64,000 nucleotides of DNA from Fictibacillus halophilus. GTDB lineage: Bacteria > Bacillota > Bacilli > Bacillales > Fictibacillaceae. The stretch spans positions 434,001-498,000 of the forward strand of contig NZ_JAEACF010000001.1 of assembly GCF_016401385.1 (NCBI RefSeq), given 5' to 3'. The translations under genes and the position numbers were made by a program. Positions 8,555-16,909 of this stretch are shown here, piece after piece; the first letter of the stretch is position 1; every line of letters begins with the position of its first letter. A model generated the notes under the pieces. The model saw only the letters and a list, made by a program, of their open reading frames with translations. It was not told where the DNA came from and did not search any database.

Positions 8555-9068
8555 AGATCATAAGCGAACATACCACTGGCGAAATGATGAAGAAACCGCA
8601 CGTTTTGATGCAGGTTCTGGTTATTATCGATATAGTCATATGCCGCTTGAACAGATCGAAGCAAGCTATGAAAAAGATATTCGTACCATTGATAAACGTG
8701 AAGTAGGAGAGTTCTCGATCTATACAAGAGGGGAAGACGCGCGTCATATTGGATCGATCGGATACCGCAGCTTAGATATTATCGCGCGGCGATGTGTGGT
8801 AGGCATAGGGATTGGTGAGAAGGAACTTTGGGGTAAAGGATATGGGACCGATGCGTTAAAGGCCTTGCTCAATTATTTATTTAAGACGATGAATTTAAAC
8901 CGTGTACAGCTTGATACGTGGAGTGGAAACGTGCGTGCCATTCGTTCATACGAAAAATGTGGCTTTGCTGTTGAAGGACGCCTCAGAAATGATACTTATA
9001 TTGATGGGAAGTATTATGACACTATTGTTATGGGGGTTTTGAGGGAGGAGTTTGAGATTAATAATTGA
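8511..9068 (+). CDS. GNAT acetyltransferase, RimJ/RimL type
   Basis: A 185-residue protein of the RimJ/RimL class: GRKVELRPVSLEDHKRTYHWRND at the start, IGIGEKELWGKGYGTDALKA (acetyl-CoA binding) near residue 105 and RAIRSYEKCGFAVEGRLRN near 145. ATG follows AGAAGGGAT. These enzymes acetylate N termini or small amines; the substrate is unknown. Confidence 0.9.
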   Translation: MISGRKVELRPVSLEDHKRTYHWRNDEETARFDAGSGYYRYSHMPLEQIEASYEKDIRTIDKREVGEFSIYTRGEDARHIGSIGYRSLDIIARRCVVGIGIGEKELWGKGYGTDALKALLNYLFKTMNLNRVQLDTWSGNVRAIRSYEKCGFAVEGRLRNDTYIDGKYYDTIVMGVLREEFEINN

Positions 9069-9110
9069 GATGAGAATTTTGATAGTTAGATTTAGTAGTT
9101 AGGAGTAATG

Positions 9111-9419
9111 ATGGCAGAGCTAAGCATCACAAGCTGCATATTTTTTTGCAATATTTTTTCTGTACAAAGTTATGATGGATTGGTATGAATGGAGTACTTT
9201 TCCTAAGCCTAAAAATATATTTGAGAAACTGTGAATTTCTTAACGGCACTCGTATTTGGTGTCGCTTATTGGGCAGGTTTAAAAGTAAAAAAGAGGAAAT
9301 GGTTTCTGAGACCAGTGCTACTAAGCGGTTATTTATTTCTTTATATTATCCTTGCAATGATTGCCTTTAAACTGATAAATTCTGTTCTCATTTACCTCGA
9401 GAGGAATGTTTTTCTGTAA
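9111..9419 (+). pseudogene. Broken upstream copy of the small membrane protein at 9419
   Basis: AGGAG at 9101-9105 and ATG 9111 begin MAEL, matching MTEL of the intact copy. The homologous sequence then continues in another frame as AAYFFAIFF and MMDWYEWSTF (intact copy: GAYFLAIFL, MIDWYEWGTF), and after ENIFEKL-like codons shifts again at about 9230 into VNFLTALVFGVAYWAG (intact: VNVLSALLMGIAYWSG). So there is an out-of-frame internal deletion near 9130 and a one-base loss near 9230. The last fragment alone (from GTG 9231) still encodes two hydrophobic segments and overlaps the ATG of the intact copy by one base. Confidence 0.78.
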
Positions 9420-9745
9420 TGACCGAACTAGTAAGAATTGGTTTGATGGCGATACTAGGAACGCAAGGAGCTTACTTTTTAGCCATATTTTTAGTAGGAA
9501 ACACGATGATTGATTGGTACGAATGGGGCACGTTTAGGAAGGCAGATACCTTTTTTACTAAAACAGTCAATGTGCTCTCGGCACTTTTAATGGGCATCGC
9601 TTATTGGTCAGGGAAGAGAGTCGATCATCATAATTGGTTTGTAAAAAGAATTTATCTTTTAGGATATGCTTTTCTTTATACAATTGCAGGAATAATCTTT
9701 TATGAATTATGTGATTATGTTTTAAGGTTCATTGAGAAACATTAA
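9419..9745 (+). CDS. Small membrane protein of unknown function (intact copy)
   Basis: A 108-residue protein with three hydrophobic segments: residues about 5-28 (LMAILGTQGAYFLAIFLVG), 48-65 (VLSALLMGIAYWSG) and 78-102 (YLLGYAFLYTIAGIIFYEL). Motif DWYEWGTF lies between the first two. No signal for a known transporter or toxin family seen. Its ATG overlaps the TAA of the decayed copy, so expression may have depended on coupling. A terminator follows at once. Confidence 0.7.
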   Translation: MTELVRIGLMAILGTQGAYFLAIFLVGNTMIDWYEWGTFRKADTFFTKTVNVLSALLMGIAYWSGKRVDHHNWFVKRIYLLGYAFLYTIAGIIFYELCDYVLRFIEKH

Positions 9746-9755
9746 AGAATGGATT

Positions 9756-9800
9756 ATAACAACCTCCAATCAAACAAGATTTGGGGTTGTTATTTTTTTA
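9756..9800 (+). terminator. Strong intrinsic terminator
   Basis: A 16-bp stem with one mismatch (ATAACAACCTCCAATC with GATTTGGGGTTGTTAT) is followed by T7. It separates the membrane-protein gene from the lysK transcription unit. Confidence 0.9.
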
Positions 9801-9814
9801 TATCTCAAAATGCT

Positions 9815-9843
9815 TTGACAACTTCCACAAAACTGATTATACT
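9815..9843 (+). promoter_or_regulatory. Sigma-A promoter of the lysK T-box transcript
   Basis: TTGACA at 9815-9820 and TATACT at 9838-9843 with a 17-bp spacer. Transcription would start near 9850, at the 5' end of the T-box leader. Confidence 0.85.
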
Positions 9844-9859
9844 AATAAAAATTTAACAA

Positions 9860-10163
9860 TTTATGGCTATGAAGAGAAAAGTAGTTAAGTAACATTATTT
9901 CCAGAGAGCTCTTGGTTGGTGTGAAAGAGCAGTAATGAACTTAACGAAAAAAGACTCAGAGCTTTGTAAGGATGCAAGGAAGCTTGCTGATACTACAACG
10001 GGATCTCTCGTTATAGAGATAGGGTATACGCAAGTGATTATTTTTCATTGCCGTACCTGAAGAGGTTGATATGGTGACATATGAACAAACTGAGGTGGTA
10101 CCGCGAACGCTAATAAGCTCTCGTCCTCAAGATGAATAATCTTGGGGGTGAGGGCTTTTTTTG
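9860..10163 (+). promoter_or_regulatory. T-box riboswitch upstream of lysK, lysine (AAA) specifier
   Basis: The leader carries the T-box element TGGTACCGCG at 10096-10105 and ends in a terminator (stem GCTCTCGTCCTCAAGAT with its partner ending GTGAGGGC, then T7, about 10117-10163). In Stem I, GTTAAGT at 9884-9890 pairs with ACTTAAC at 9939-9945; the 3' side of the specifier loop then reads GAA-AAA-A (9946-9952), placing a lysine AAA codon in the specifier position. Binding of uncharged tRNA-Lys should favour the antiterminator and switch on lysK. The family mechanism is established; the specifier assignment is my reading of the fold. Confidence 0.9.
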
Positions 10164-10198
10164 TTTTTCTTTTATAAAAAATGAGGAGTGATTTCAAC

Positions 10199-11755
10199 AT
10201 GCATTGGGCATTTCGAATAGCAGAAGAATTAATAAGAAAGCACCCAGATCGTGAAGCGTATGTTTGTGCGTCAGGCATCAGTCCATCGGGCTCGGTTCAT
10301 ATCGGAAATTTTCGAGAAGTGGTTACCACATACTTCGTTGTAAGAGCACTGCAACAGCTAGGGAAGAAAACACGTTTTATCTTTTCATGGGATGATTTTG
10401 ATCGTTTTCGTAAGGTTCCTAAAAATGTGGATCCTACTTTTGAGCAATACATTGGAATGCCATACTCAGAGATTCCATGTCCGTTTGGGTGCCACATTTC
10501 TTATGCTGAGCACTTTGAAAAAGAGTTTGAACAGTCATTGAGAGAGTTTGGGATTGTTCCTGATTTCATCTATCAAAGCAAGGAGTATGGGGCAAGAAGG
10601 TATCAAACTCAGATCGTTCATGCTCTTCAAAATCGCAAACAGATTTATGATATCTTAATGAATTTCAAAACTAGTGAACACAGTATGGAAGAGCGAGAGC
10701 GATTTTATCCAGTTAATGTGTATTGTGAAGTTTGCAGGAAAGATACGGTGAACATTCACGAATTTCAAGACGAAAGACTAAGCTACATTTGTTCATGTGG
10801 TCATTCAAACTCTATCGAGGTAGCACTAGCGACAAACATTAAATTGAATTGGAAAGTGGATTGGCCGATGAGGTGGAAGGCTGAAGAAGTGGTGTTTGAA
10901 CCAGGTGGAAGAGACCATTCTTCTGCGACAGGAAGCTTTAATGTTTCCAAGGAGATCGCATCTCACATCTTTAACTTTCAAGCACCAGAGTATGAACCGT
11001 ATGATTTTATCTGCATAAAAGGATCTAGTGAGAAGATGTCGAGTTCTTCAGGAAACAACATTACACCCGGAGATTTGTTAAAGATCTATACACCAGAAGT
11101 TATCCTTTTCATGTTTGCCAAGTATCAGCCGAATGCACCTTTTCATATTGGGTTAGATGATGACGTGATCAGAAACTATACAGAGTATGAAAGATTTAGT
11201 CAAGCAGAGCAAGGTCGTTTGAAAGAAGAGATTTCAGCAGCTTTGGAACTTTCTTCAGTACATTCAAGGATAAGACGTGAACCTAAATTTAGCCATGTGG
11301 CGAGTATAATGCCCCTTGTGAATTTTGATGTCTCACTCGTTCGAGAAGTGTTGGAGAGAACAGGGGAGGAGTATACGCTGAAAGAGGTAGCTGGAGTTTG
11401 TGAAAGAGCTGAATATTGGTTGAAAAATTGGTGTTCAGAGAAAGTGCTTCTAATTAATGACAAGATAAATCAAGAATTTTTTAAGACTCTTACTGATCTT
11501 GAGAGACAGTGGATTGCAGAATTTGTAAATGTTTTACTTGATGGTATAGATTTACAAGATGACGAGTTGATGAGAAGCGTTTACGATGTTTGTCATGTGA
11601 AAGATGATCCTAAAAAGAAGAGGAGTAACCAAAAAAGGTTATTCGGGATCATTTATCAGCTTGTTTTGAGCAGCAATAGTGGTCCCCGCATACCATTGCT
11701 CATACATTCTGTTGGCAGAGAGCGGTTAATTGCTTTATTGGACTTTCCAATATAG
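10199..11755 (+). CDS. lysK: Class I lysyl-tRNA synthetase
   Basis: A 518-residue class I aminoacyl-tRNA synthetase. The HIGH-like motif is HIGN (in SGSVHIGNFRE, residues about 28-37) and the KMSKS-like motif is KMSSSSGN near residue 278. FSWDDFDRFRKVP and VVFEPGGRDHSS are typical of LysRS1. It charges tRNA-Lys. Most bacteria use the unrelated class II LysS, and LysRS1 is found in archaea and a minority of bacteria, including some Bacillus with a class II copy as well. ATG 10199 was chosen because GAGGAGTG lies upstream; ATG 10181 precedes that RBS. The gene is regulated by the T-box leader and followed by a 21-bp repeat array. Confidence 0.93.
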   Translation: MHWAFRIAEELIRKHPDREAYVCASGISPSGSVHIGNFREVVTTYFVVRALQQLGKKTRFIFSWDDFDRFRKVPKNVDPTFEQYIGMPYSEIPCPFGCHISYAEHFEKEFEQSLREFGIVPDFIYQSKEYGARRYQTQIVHALQNRKQIYDILMNFKTSEHSMEERERFYPVNVYCEVCRKDTVNIHEFQDERLSYICSCGHSNSIEVALATNIKLNWKVDWPMRWKAEEVVFEPGGRDHSSATGSFNVSKEIASHIFNFQAPEYEPYDFICIKGSSEKMSSSSGNNITPGDLLKIYTPEVILFMFAKYQPNAPFHIGLDDDVIRNYTEYERFSQAEQGRLKEEISAALELSSVHSRIRREPKFSHVASIMPLVNFDVSLVREVLERTGEEYTLKEVAGVCERAEYWLKNWCSEKVLLINDKINQEFFKTLTDLERQWIAEFVNVLLDGIDLQDDELMRSVYDVCHVKDDPKKKRSNQKRLFGIIYQLVLSSNSGPRIPLLIHSVGRERLIALLDFPI

Positions 11756-11767
11756 GGTTTGACATGA

Positions 11768-11872
11768 TAATCTGTCCGATCTTGAGGACTATCTATCCAA
11801 TCTTAGCAATAATCTGTCCTATTCGTTGAGTAATCTGTCCAATCTCCATTATAATCTGTCCAAACTCAAAGG
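11768..11872 (+). repeat. 21-bp-period tandem array A (5 units)
   Basis: Five units start at 11768, 11789, 11810, 11831 and 11852, exactly 21 bp apart. Each begins TAATCTGTCC (the second unit CTATCTATCC), usually followed by AATCT; the last six bases vary freely. The array starts 12 nt after the lysK stop codon and lies between convergent genes. The units contain TAA, so this is not coding in that frame. Its reverse complement, TTGGACAGATTA, resembles the unit of array B. Confidence 0.9.
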
Positions 11873-11904
11873 CAAGTTAAGTTAGTTTAGTGGATTAATA
11901 TAGA

Positions 11905-11931
11905 GAGGTGACGCCAACAAAGCGTCACCTC
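11905..11931. terminator. Hairpin between convergent lysK and formate dehydrogenase genes
   Basis: A perfect 10-bp stem, GAGGTGACGC with GCGTCACCTC, and a 7-base loop. Neither side has a good T-run, so it may be a weak bidirectional terminator or an RNA 3'-end stabiliser. Confidence 0.5.
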
Positions 11932-11940
11932 ACCCTATCA

Positions 11941-12420
11941 TCATTTCTTCAATTCCTGCCCCATGCCTTTCAAAAAGTGAAGACCAAATCCGATCGCTCG
12001 ATTAATATCAGGGTCCTTAAGCGACTTCACAATATCAAAAGCGCCGACCTTCTTATCGCTCTCCACAAACTCTTCCCCTTGCTTCAAGCCAGAAACAACA
12101 CTATCGAGCAACTTAGCCGTAACCTCTGGATCCATCTTGGTCAGAACACCTGCTGCACCCATCAAGTTGTTGATCATGTTCGTGAGGGGTTCGCGCGTTG
12201 CTTGACCGAGTGCGATGCTTGCGATTTTATCTTTTGCGACAAGCATGGAGTTTGCGGCTTCCAGAGCTCCGATCTTATCAAGCTCACCAATCACATCGAG
12301 TGCTCTCGACAGGGCTACTTCCTTCTCAGCTAATGCTTTTTGCAGTTCAGTTAGCTTCTCTTGCTGAATCTGCTCTTCAGTTTTTATGTTCTTTTTTATT
12401 ACAGTAGTTGGTTGTGCCAT
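11941..12420 (-). CDS. DUF1641 protein (YrhD/YjgD type), formate dehydrogenase partner
   Basis: A 159-residue soluble protein. The C-terminal half (GAFDIVKSLKDPDINRAIGFGLHFLKGMG) is the DUF1641 signature, and the middle has LTNMINNLMGAAGVLTKMDPE. In Bacillus, DUF1641 genes follow the YrhE/YjgC formate dehydrogenase gene, as here: the start codon lies 15 bases after the stop of that gene. A subunit or accessory role is inferred. RBS GGGGGCGG precedes the ATG. Confidence 0.88.
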   Translation of the reverse strand: MAQPTTVIKKNIKTEEQIQQEKLTELQKALAEKEVALSRALDVIGELDKIGALEAANSMLVAKDKIASIALGQATREPLTNMINNLMGAAGVLTKMDPEVTAKLLDSVVSGLKQGEEFVESDKKVGAFDIVKSLKDPDINRAIGFGLHFLKGMGQELKK

Positions 12421-12435
12421 ATTAATTCCGCCCCC

Positions 12436-15372
12436 TTACACTTCATCCGTCAGGTGAACATAGCCCGGACGGTTCCATTTACGCTGTACTTCAACACCGT
12501 TTTGCGGATAACGTTTTTTATTTCTTGGATTGTTGCCAGGTAGCTTCACTTCACCTTCGCGGCTGATGATTTCCATTCGTACCTTCGTCTGTTTGTAAGC
12601 TGGTGTATGTGTACGATGATCAACAGCTGGACCGGTTAAAAAGTTGATCGCCGTCTCGTTGTTCACGGAGTTCATCGGAAGATACAACTCGTTGTTTTTT
12701 ACACGGTCCGTAACGAGTGCATTCAACTTCACGGCTCCAAACGGCGAGATTAACCGTACAACAGATCCATCGATCACACCACGTTCTTCTGCCAGACTAG
12801 GGGACACTTCAACGAAAACATCCGGTACTTTGTGCTGGATACCTTTTGATTTGTTCGTTAAGTTACCTTCATGGAAATGTTCGAGCATGCGCCCGTTGTT
12901 GATATGAAGGTCGAACTCTTCAGGAAACTCAGCTGGATGCATCCAGTCAGATAATGCAAAGCGTGCTTTTTTGTCAGGAAAATTAAAGCCATCTGTGTAA
13001 AGAAGTGGTGTACTCTTCCCGCTAAAGTCACCCCAAAGGAAACTGCCCCATCCTTCTAGCACATCATAGTTTGCTTCTCCAAACAGGGGAGCAAGTCCCG
13101 CCATCTCTTCAAAAATTTCACTCGGATGACTGTAGTTCCAATCAGCACCCATTCGAATGGCGATGGCTTGGATGATTTCCCAGTCCGGACGAGATCCTCC
13201 TGTTGTTGGCAGTGCTTGATACAAACGCTGCACACGGCGTTCGGTATTCGTAAAGGTTCCTTCTTTTTCTAGAGAAGGAGCTGCAGGTAGAACGACATCT
13301 GCGTATTGTGCGGTTTTCGTTAAGAAAATATCTTGAACAACAAAAAATTCTAGCTGACTGAGCATCTCATGAACGTGGTTGGAGTTTGAATCAACGAGCG
13401 CCATGTCTTCACCGACTAGATACATGGATTTGATCTCACCCGTTCCGATGCCTTCAACCATCTGGATGTTGTCTTTACCAGGTTTGCTATCAATCGTAAC
13501 ACCGTATGCTTTTTCAAACTTCGCTCGGGCGAGGTCATCTGTAATATGCTGATACCCCGGAAGCCATGCAGGTAACGTACCCATATCGCAAGCACCTTGA
13601 ACGTTGTTATGGCCACGAAGCGGGTAAGCACCAGCACCAGGACGACGATAATTGCCGGTTGCCAACAGCAAGTTTGAGATCGCAGCAGAAGTGTCACTTC
13701 CACCTGTGTTTTGCGTTACACCCATTCCCCAAAGAATGCATGTGCCGTCAGCGTCACGAATCATTTTCGCCACGTCTATAATCGTTTCTTGCGATAGCCC
13801 TGTATGTTCCTCGGCATATTCAAGCGTATATTTTTCAAGTACTTCTTTAAAATCTTCAAAATAATGCACGTTCTCATCAATAAATGTTTGATCGTGCCAG
13901 CCTTGATCGATCATGTACTTCGTAACGGCCATGAGCCAAACTTGGTCTGTGCCTTGCTTCGGACTCATGAAAATATCCGAGCGTTCTGCAAGTTCATGTT
14001 TACGAAGATCGGCTACGATTAATTTTTGTCCGTGCAGCTTGTGCGCGCGCTTTACACGCGTGGCAAGAACGGGATGTCCTTCTGTCGGATTCGCACCAAC
14101 AACGATGACAAGGCCAGCTTGCGCGATATCTTGAATCGTTCCTGCGTCACCACCCATACCGACCGTACGGAACAATCCGTCGGTTGCAGGGGACTGACAA
14201 TAACGAGAGCAGTTATCAACGTTGTTCGTTCCGATGATCTGACGCGCGAACTTTTGCATCAAGTAGTTTTCTTCATTCGTAATTTTAGATGACGAAACAA
14301 AGCCAAGTGCGTTGCTACCGTGTTTTTCTTTTATCGCGCTCATCTTATCAGCAATCAGTGTAAGTGCTTCGTCCCAAGTGGATTCTACAAAAACGCCGTC
14401 TTTACGAATGAGTGGTGTAGTAAGGCGTTCTTCGCTATTTACAAAATCCCAGCCGAACTTTCCTTTAACACACGTGGAGATCGCGTTCACAGGACCTTCA
14501 CTCGGTTCTACTTTTAAAATCTTTCTGCCTTTCGTCCAAACTTCGAACGAACAGCCAACACCACAGAACGTGCAAACCGTTTTTGTCTTTTTCGTACGTG
14601 TTTCACGCATAGCGGCTTCCACTTCAGAAATGGCAAAAATACCACTATAGCCAGGCTCAACTTCTTTTACAAGTTCGACCATCGGCTCAAGTAGTTCTTC
14701 CTTTAATCCCGTCATGAAGCCCGCTTCGCCAAGCATTGATTTTTCCATAAGAGCGTTACACGGACAGACGGTAACACATTGTCCACAGCTGACACATGAG
14801 GAATCGTCGATACTTGATCCGGCATCCCAAATCACGCGTGGACGTTCTCGTTCCCAGTCGATCGAAAGCGTCTCGTTCACCTGCAGGTTTTGACACACCT
14901 CCACACACTGACCACATGTGATACATTGGTTGGCATCATAACGGTAAAACGGGTGAGACATATCAAGATCCACCATTTCTTCTTTTGGCGAATATGGAAC
15001 CGCTTGATGTTCAATCTCCATCAGTTCAGCTGTGTTATGCAGTTTGCAGTTGCCGTTGTTGTTATCACAAACCGTGCAATAGAGAAGGTGGTTTTCGAGT
15101 AAGCGATCCATCGCCTCGTTCTGCGCATCCTTTGCTCGTTTAGAAGATCGCTCGATCGTCATACCGTCGAGTGCCATCGTTGAGCATGAACGCATCAGCT
15201 TGCCATCAACCTCCACGATACAAGTATCACACGTTTCGATCGGGTCAACTTGTGGGGTATAACAAATTTGAGGGTGAGATAGTTCATTTTTATTTATAAT
15301 ATCGAGAATGGAAGTGCCAGAAGGAGCTTCGTATTTGTTTCCGTCAATTGAGATTTGAATCAACTTATCCAT
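12436..15372 (-). CDS. NAD-type formate dehydrogenase, molybdopterin catalytic subunit (YrhE/YjgC type)
   Basis: A 978-residue protein. In order: a 2Fe-2S ferredoxin domain (residues about 1-75, CDTC at 49-52 or so), a His-Cys 4Fe-4S segment (HLLYCTVCDNNNGNC), two 4Fe-4S motifs (CITCGQCVEVC and CVSCGQCVTVCPC), a further cluster (CTFCGVGCSFEVW), then the molybdopterin oxidoreductase domains. SRYCQSPATDG holds the catalytic cysteine in the place of selenocysteine. NGRMLEHFHEGNLTNKS near residue 860 lies in the C-terminal molybdopterin-dinucleotide domain. ATG 15372 was chosen over upstream frames because AAAGGAAG precedes it and it gives the ferredoxin start MDKLIQISIDG. Oxidises formate to CO2 in the cytoplasm. 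It is preceded by a leader terminator. Confidence 0.93.
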   Translation of the reverse strand: MDKLIQISIDGNKYEAPSGTSILDIINKNELSHPQICYTPQVDPIETCDTCIVEVDGKLMRSCSTMALDGMTIERSSKRAKDAQNEAMDRLLENHLLYCTVCDNNNGNCKLHNTAELMEIEHQAVPYSPKEEMVDLDMSHPFYRYDANQCITCGQCVEVCQNLQVNETLSIDWERERPRVIWDAGSSIDDSSCVSCGQCVTVCPCNALMEKSMLGEAGFMTGLKEELLEPMVELVKEVEPGYSGIFAISEVEAAMRETRTKKTKTVCTFCGVGCSFEVWTKGRKILKVEPSEGPVNAISTCVKGKFGWDFVNSEERLTTPLIRKDGVFVESTWDEALTLIADKMSAIKEKHGSNALGFVSSSKITNEENYLMQKFARQIIGTNNVDNCSRYCQSPATDGLFRTVGMGGDAGTIQDIAQAGLVIVVGANPTEGHPVLATRVKRAHKLHGQKLIVADLRKHELAERSDIFMSPKQGTDQVWLMAVTKYMIDQGWHDQTFIDENVHYFEDFKEVLEKYTLEYAEEHTGLSQETIIDVAKMIRDADGTCILWGMGVTQNTGGSDTSAAISNLLLATGNYRRPGAGAYPLRGHNNVQGACDMGTLPAWLPGYQHITDDLARAKFEKAYGVTIDSKPGKDNIQMVEGIGTGEIKSMYLVGEDMALVDSNSNHVHEMLSQLEFFVVQDIFLTKTAQYADVVLPAAPSLEKEGTFTNTERRVQRLYQALPTTGGSRPDWEIIQAIAIRMGADWNYSHPSEIFEEMAGLAPLFGEANYDVLEGWGSFLWGDFSGKSTPLLYTDGFNFPDKKARFALSDWMHPAEFPEEFDLHINNGRMLEHFHEGNLTNKSKGIQHKVPDVFVEVSPSLAEERGVIDGSVVRLISPFGAVKLNALVTDRVKNNELYLPMNSVNNETAINFLTGPAVDHRTHTPAYKQTKVRMEIISREGEVKLPGNNPRNKKRYPQNGVEVQRKWNRPGYVHLTDEV

Positions 15373-15426
15373 TTGTATTCTTCCTTTCTTTCGATACTTA
15401 AGCATCGTAAAACTTACTGATCGTAC

Positions 15427-15489
15427 AAAAAAATCCACCACGAAAGCACAAATTCTATAGACGTACAGAAAATGTGAGTTCATGGTGGA
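15427..15489 (-). terminator. Leader terminator (attenuator) of the formate dehydrogenase transcript
   Basis: On the minus strand TTCCACCATGAA pairs with TTCGTGGTGGA (one G-T), with four more pairs above a small internal loop, and the stem runs straight into T7 (plus-strand A7 at 15427-15433). It lies about 55 bases upstream of the fdh ATG, with no minus-strand gene before it, so it can act only on the fdh leader. A short segment ATGGT (plus ACCAT at 15510-15514) could pair with ACCAT of the 5' arm as an antiterminator. The signal is unknown. Confidence 0.8.
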
Positions 15490-15629
15490 ATAGTGTAATA
15501 GCAGGTCATACCATTAGGCCAATCCAGCATTGGATCTCTTTTATTTGGAATAAAAGATAGATCATTATGTAATTTAGAGATGGAAGAAAAAACAGTGTGA
15601 ACGATTTTCTCTTCCAACTTTTCTTCTTT

Positions 15630-15658
15630 ATTATAGCGTTTACATGATCAAGAAACAA
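15630..15658 (-). promoter_or_regulatory. Predicted sigma-A promoter of the fdh leader
   Basis: On the minus strand TTGTTT (15658-15653) and TATAAT (15635-15630) are 17 bp apart. The start near 15622 would give a leader of about 190 nt up to the terminator. Within it TCTTTTATT/AATAAAAGA and CCAAT/ATTGG can form hairpins. Confidence 0.6.
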
Positions 15659-15754
15659 CAAGACTTGTATTCTAGCTTTTCATTTAATCACGTGCGAAAA
15701 GTAAGTACGTCATGTATGATTAGTAAAAAATGGAGAAATAGTGGTGATGTTCGA

Positions 15755-16099
15755 ATGACGAAGAAAGTGCATGACTTTAATGATATTATTCGTAAACTCC
15801 GTAAGAACTTATTAGGAAAAGGACCTGAGAAAATACATACGGTCTTTGTAGAAAACATGGCAATCTCAACCATGTACGGGAATTTAACACCAACTGAAAA
15901 ATTCATTGCTCGAACGGCTGAAGGCAAGGAGATGGTGCATGCTGCAAGGACGCGTCTGATTCAGGACGTTTATGCAACAGCACCACCAGAAGGATTAGAA
16001 GATGTGACGGGCGCAAAATTCATCCATCTGTTCTCAGATTTTAAAGTGGATGAAGACATGGCGGTGTCTGTTTTTGTTTTTGATAAACCAATCGCATAG
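15755..16099 (+). CDS. DUF2294 domain protein
   Basis: A 114-residue protein recognisable as DUF2294: LGKGPEKIHTVFVENMAI, LTPTEKFIARTAEGKEMVHAAR and GAKFIHLFSDFKVDEDMAVSVFVFD. Its function is not known. ATG 15755 was chosen because conserved sequence begins there; the frame extends upstream to 15644 but that part is unlike the family and has no RBS. The gene is divergent from formate dehydrogenase and lies 18 bases before fdhD, suggesting a role linked to formate metabolism. Confidence 0.78.
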   Translation: MTKKVHDFNDIIRKLRKNLLGKGPEKIHTVFVENMAISTMYGNLTPTEKFIARTAEGKEMVHAARTRLIQDVYATAPPEGLEDVTGAKFIHLFSDFKVDEDMAVSVFVFDKPIA

Positions 16100-16117
16100 C
16101 GAAGGGGTGATTGTCTT

Positions 16118-16909
16118 ATGAAACCGATTGTGACTAAGCGTAGCATTCTGCAGATTAAGAACGGACATGCAGTGAACATAGAAGACACTATCGTAACCGA
16201 GCTTCCTGTAACGATCAAGATCAATGGGGAAGAATTTGTTACGATGGTATGCAGCCCTGAGTACATTGAGGATATGGTCGTAGGCTATCTAGCTTCTGAA
16301 GGAATCATCCGAAACTATAAAGATATTAAAGACATATGGGTGCAAGAAGATGGAAGCTTTGTACACGTGACAACAGATCGCTTGAATCCGGTCTATCAAA
16401 ATCTACAGAATAAAAGATACATAACTTCATGCTGTGGCATGAGCAGGCAAGGCTTTGTTTTTGCGAATGATGCACGAACAGCGAAAACGATGAATGAAGT
16501 TAGGGTGAGAGTTACGCCTGAAGACTGCTTACGGTTGATGCGAGAGATGCAGAGAGGAGCAGGGGTTTTTCAAAAAACAGGCGGTGTACATAATGCAGCA
16601 CTTTGTGATGTGAACGGAATTGTGCTGAGCCGAATGGACATCGGACGTCACAATGCACTGGATAAAATCTATGGATATTGCTTAAGAAATGATATTTTCA
16701 TAGGGAATAAGATTCTCGTGTTTAGTGGTCGGATTTCATCTGAGATTTTGTTAAAAGTAGCAAAGATCGGCTGTGAAATTGTTCTCTCTAAATCAGCTCC
16801 AACAGAATTTGCTCTGCAATCAGCGGAAGAACTAGGAATCACGACGGTTGGTTTTGTAAGAGGAGATTCTATGAATGTCTATACACGTCCTGAGAGGATT
16901 GTTGTATGA
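16118..16909 (+). CDS. fdhD: FdhD, sulfurtransferase for formate dehydrogenase
   Basis: A 263-residue protein. FdhD passes sulfur from a cysteine desulfurase to the molybdenum cofactor of formate dehydrogenase. Seen: TSCCGMSRQG near residue 110 (the catalytic cysteine loop, CCG-type rather than CxxC), GAGVFQKTGGVHNAAL, DIGRHNALDKIYG near 172 and VFSGRISSEILLKVAKIGCE near 200. RBS AAGGGGTG. It lies divergent from the fdh gene it serves, and its stop overlaps the start of the Nudix gene (ATGA). Confidence 0.93.
   Translation: MKPIVTKRSILQIKNGHAVNIEDTIVTELPVTIKINGEEFVTMVCSPEYIEDMVVGYLASEGIIRNYKDIKDIWVQEDGSFVHVTTDRLNPVYQNLQNKRYITSCCGMSRQGFVFANDARTAKTMNEVRVRVTPEDCLRLMREMQRGAGVFQKTGGVHNAALCDVNGIVLSRMDIGRHNALDKIYGYCLRNDIFIGNKILVFSGRISSEILLKVAKIGCEIVLSKSAPTEFALQSAEELGITTVGFVRGDSMNVYTRPERIVV

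Noticed and set aside
11908..12333. 141-residue plus-strand frame opposite the DUF1641 gene
   Set aside because: It is the mirror of a recognised gene and begins in an intergenic hairpin without an RBS.
12644..15102. Several plus-strand frames inside the formate dehydrogenase gene
   Set aside because: They are opposite-strand shadows of a strongly supported gene and match no family.
15644..15754. N-terminal extension of the DUF2294 protein
   Set aside because: It lacks an RBS, is not like the family, and covers the fdh promoter region.
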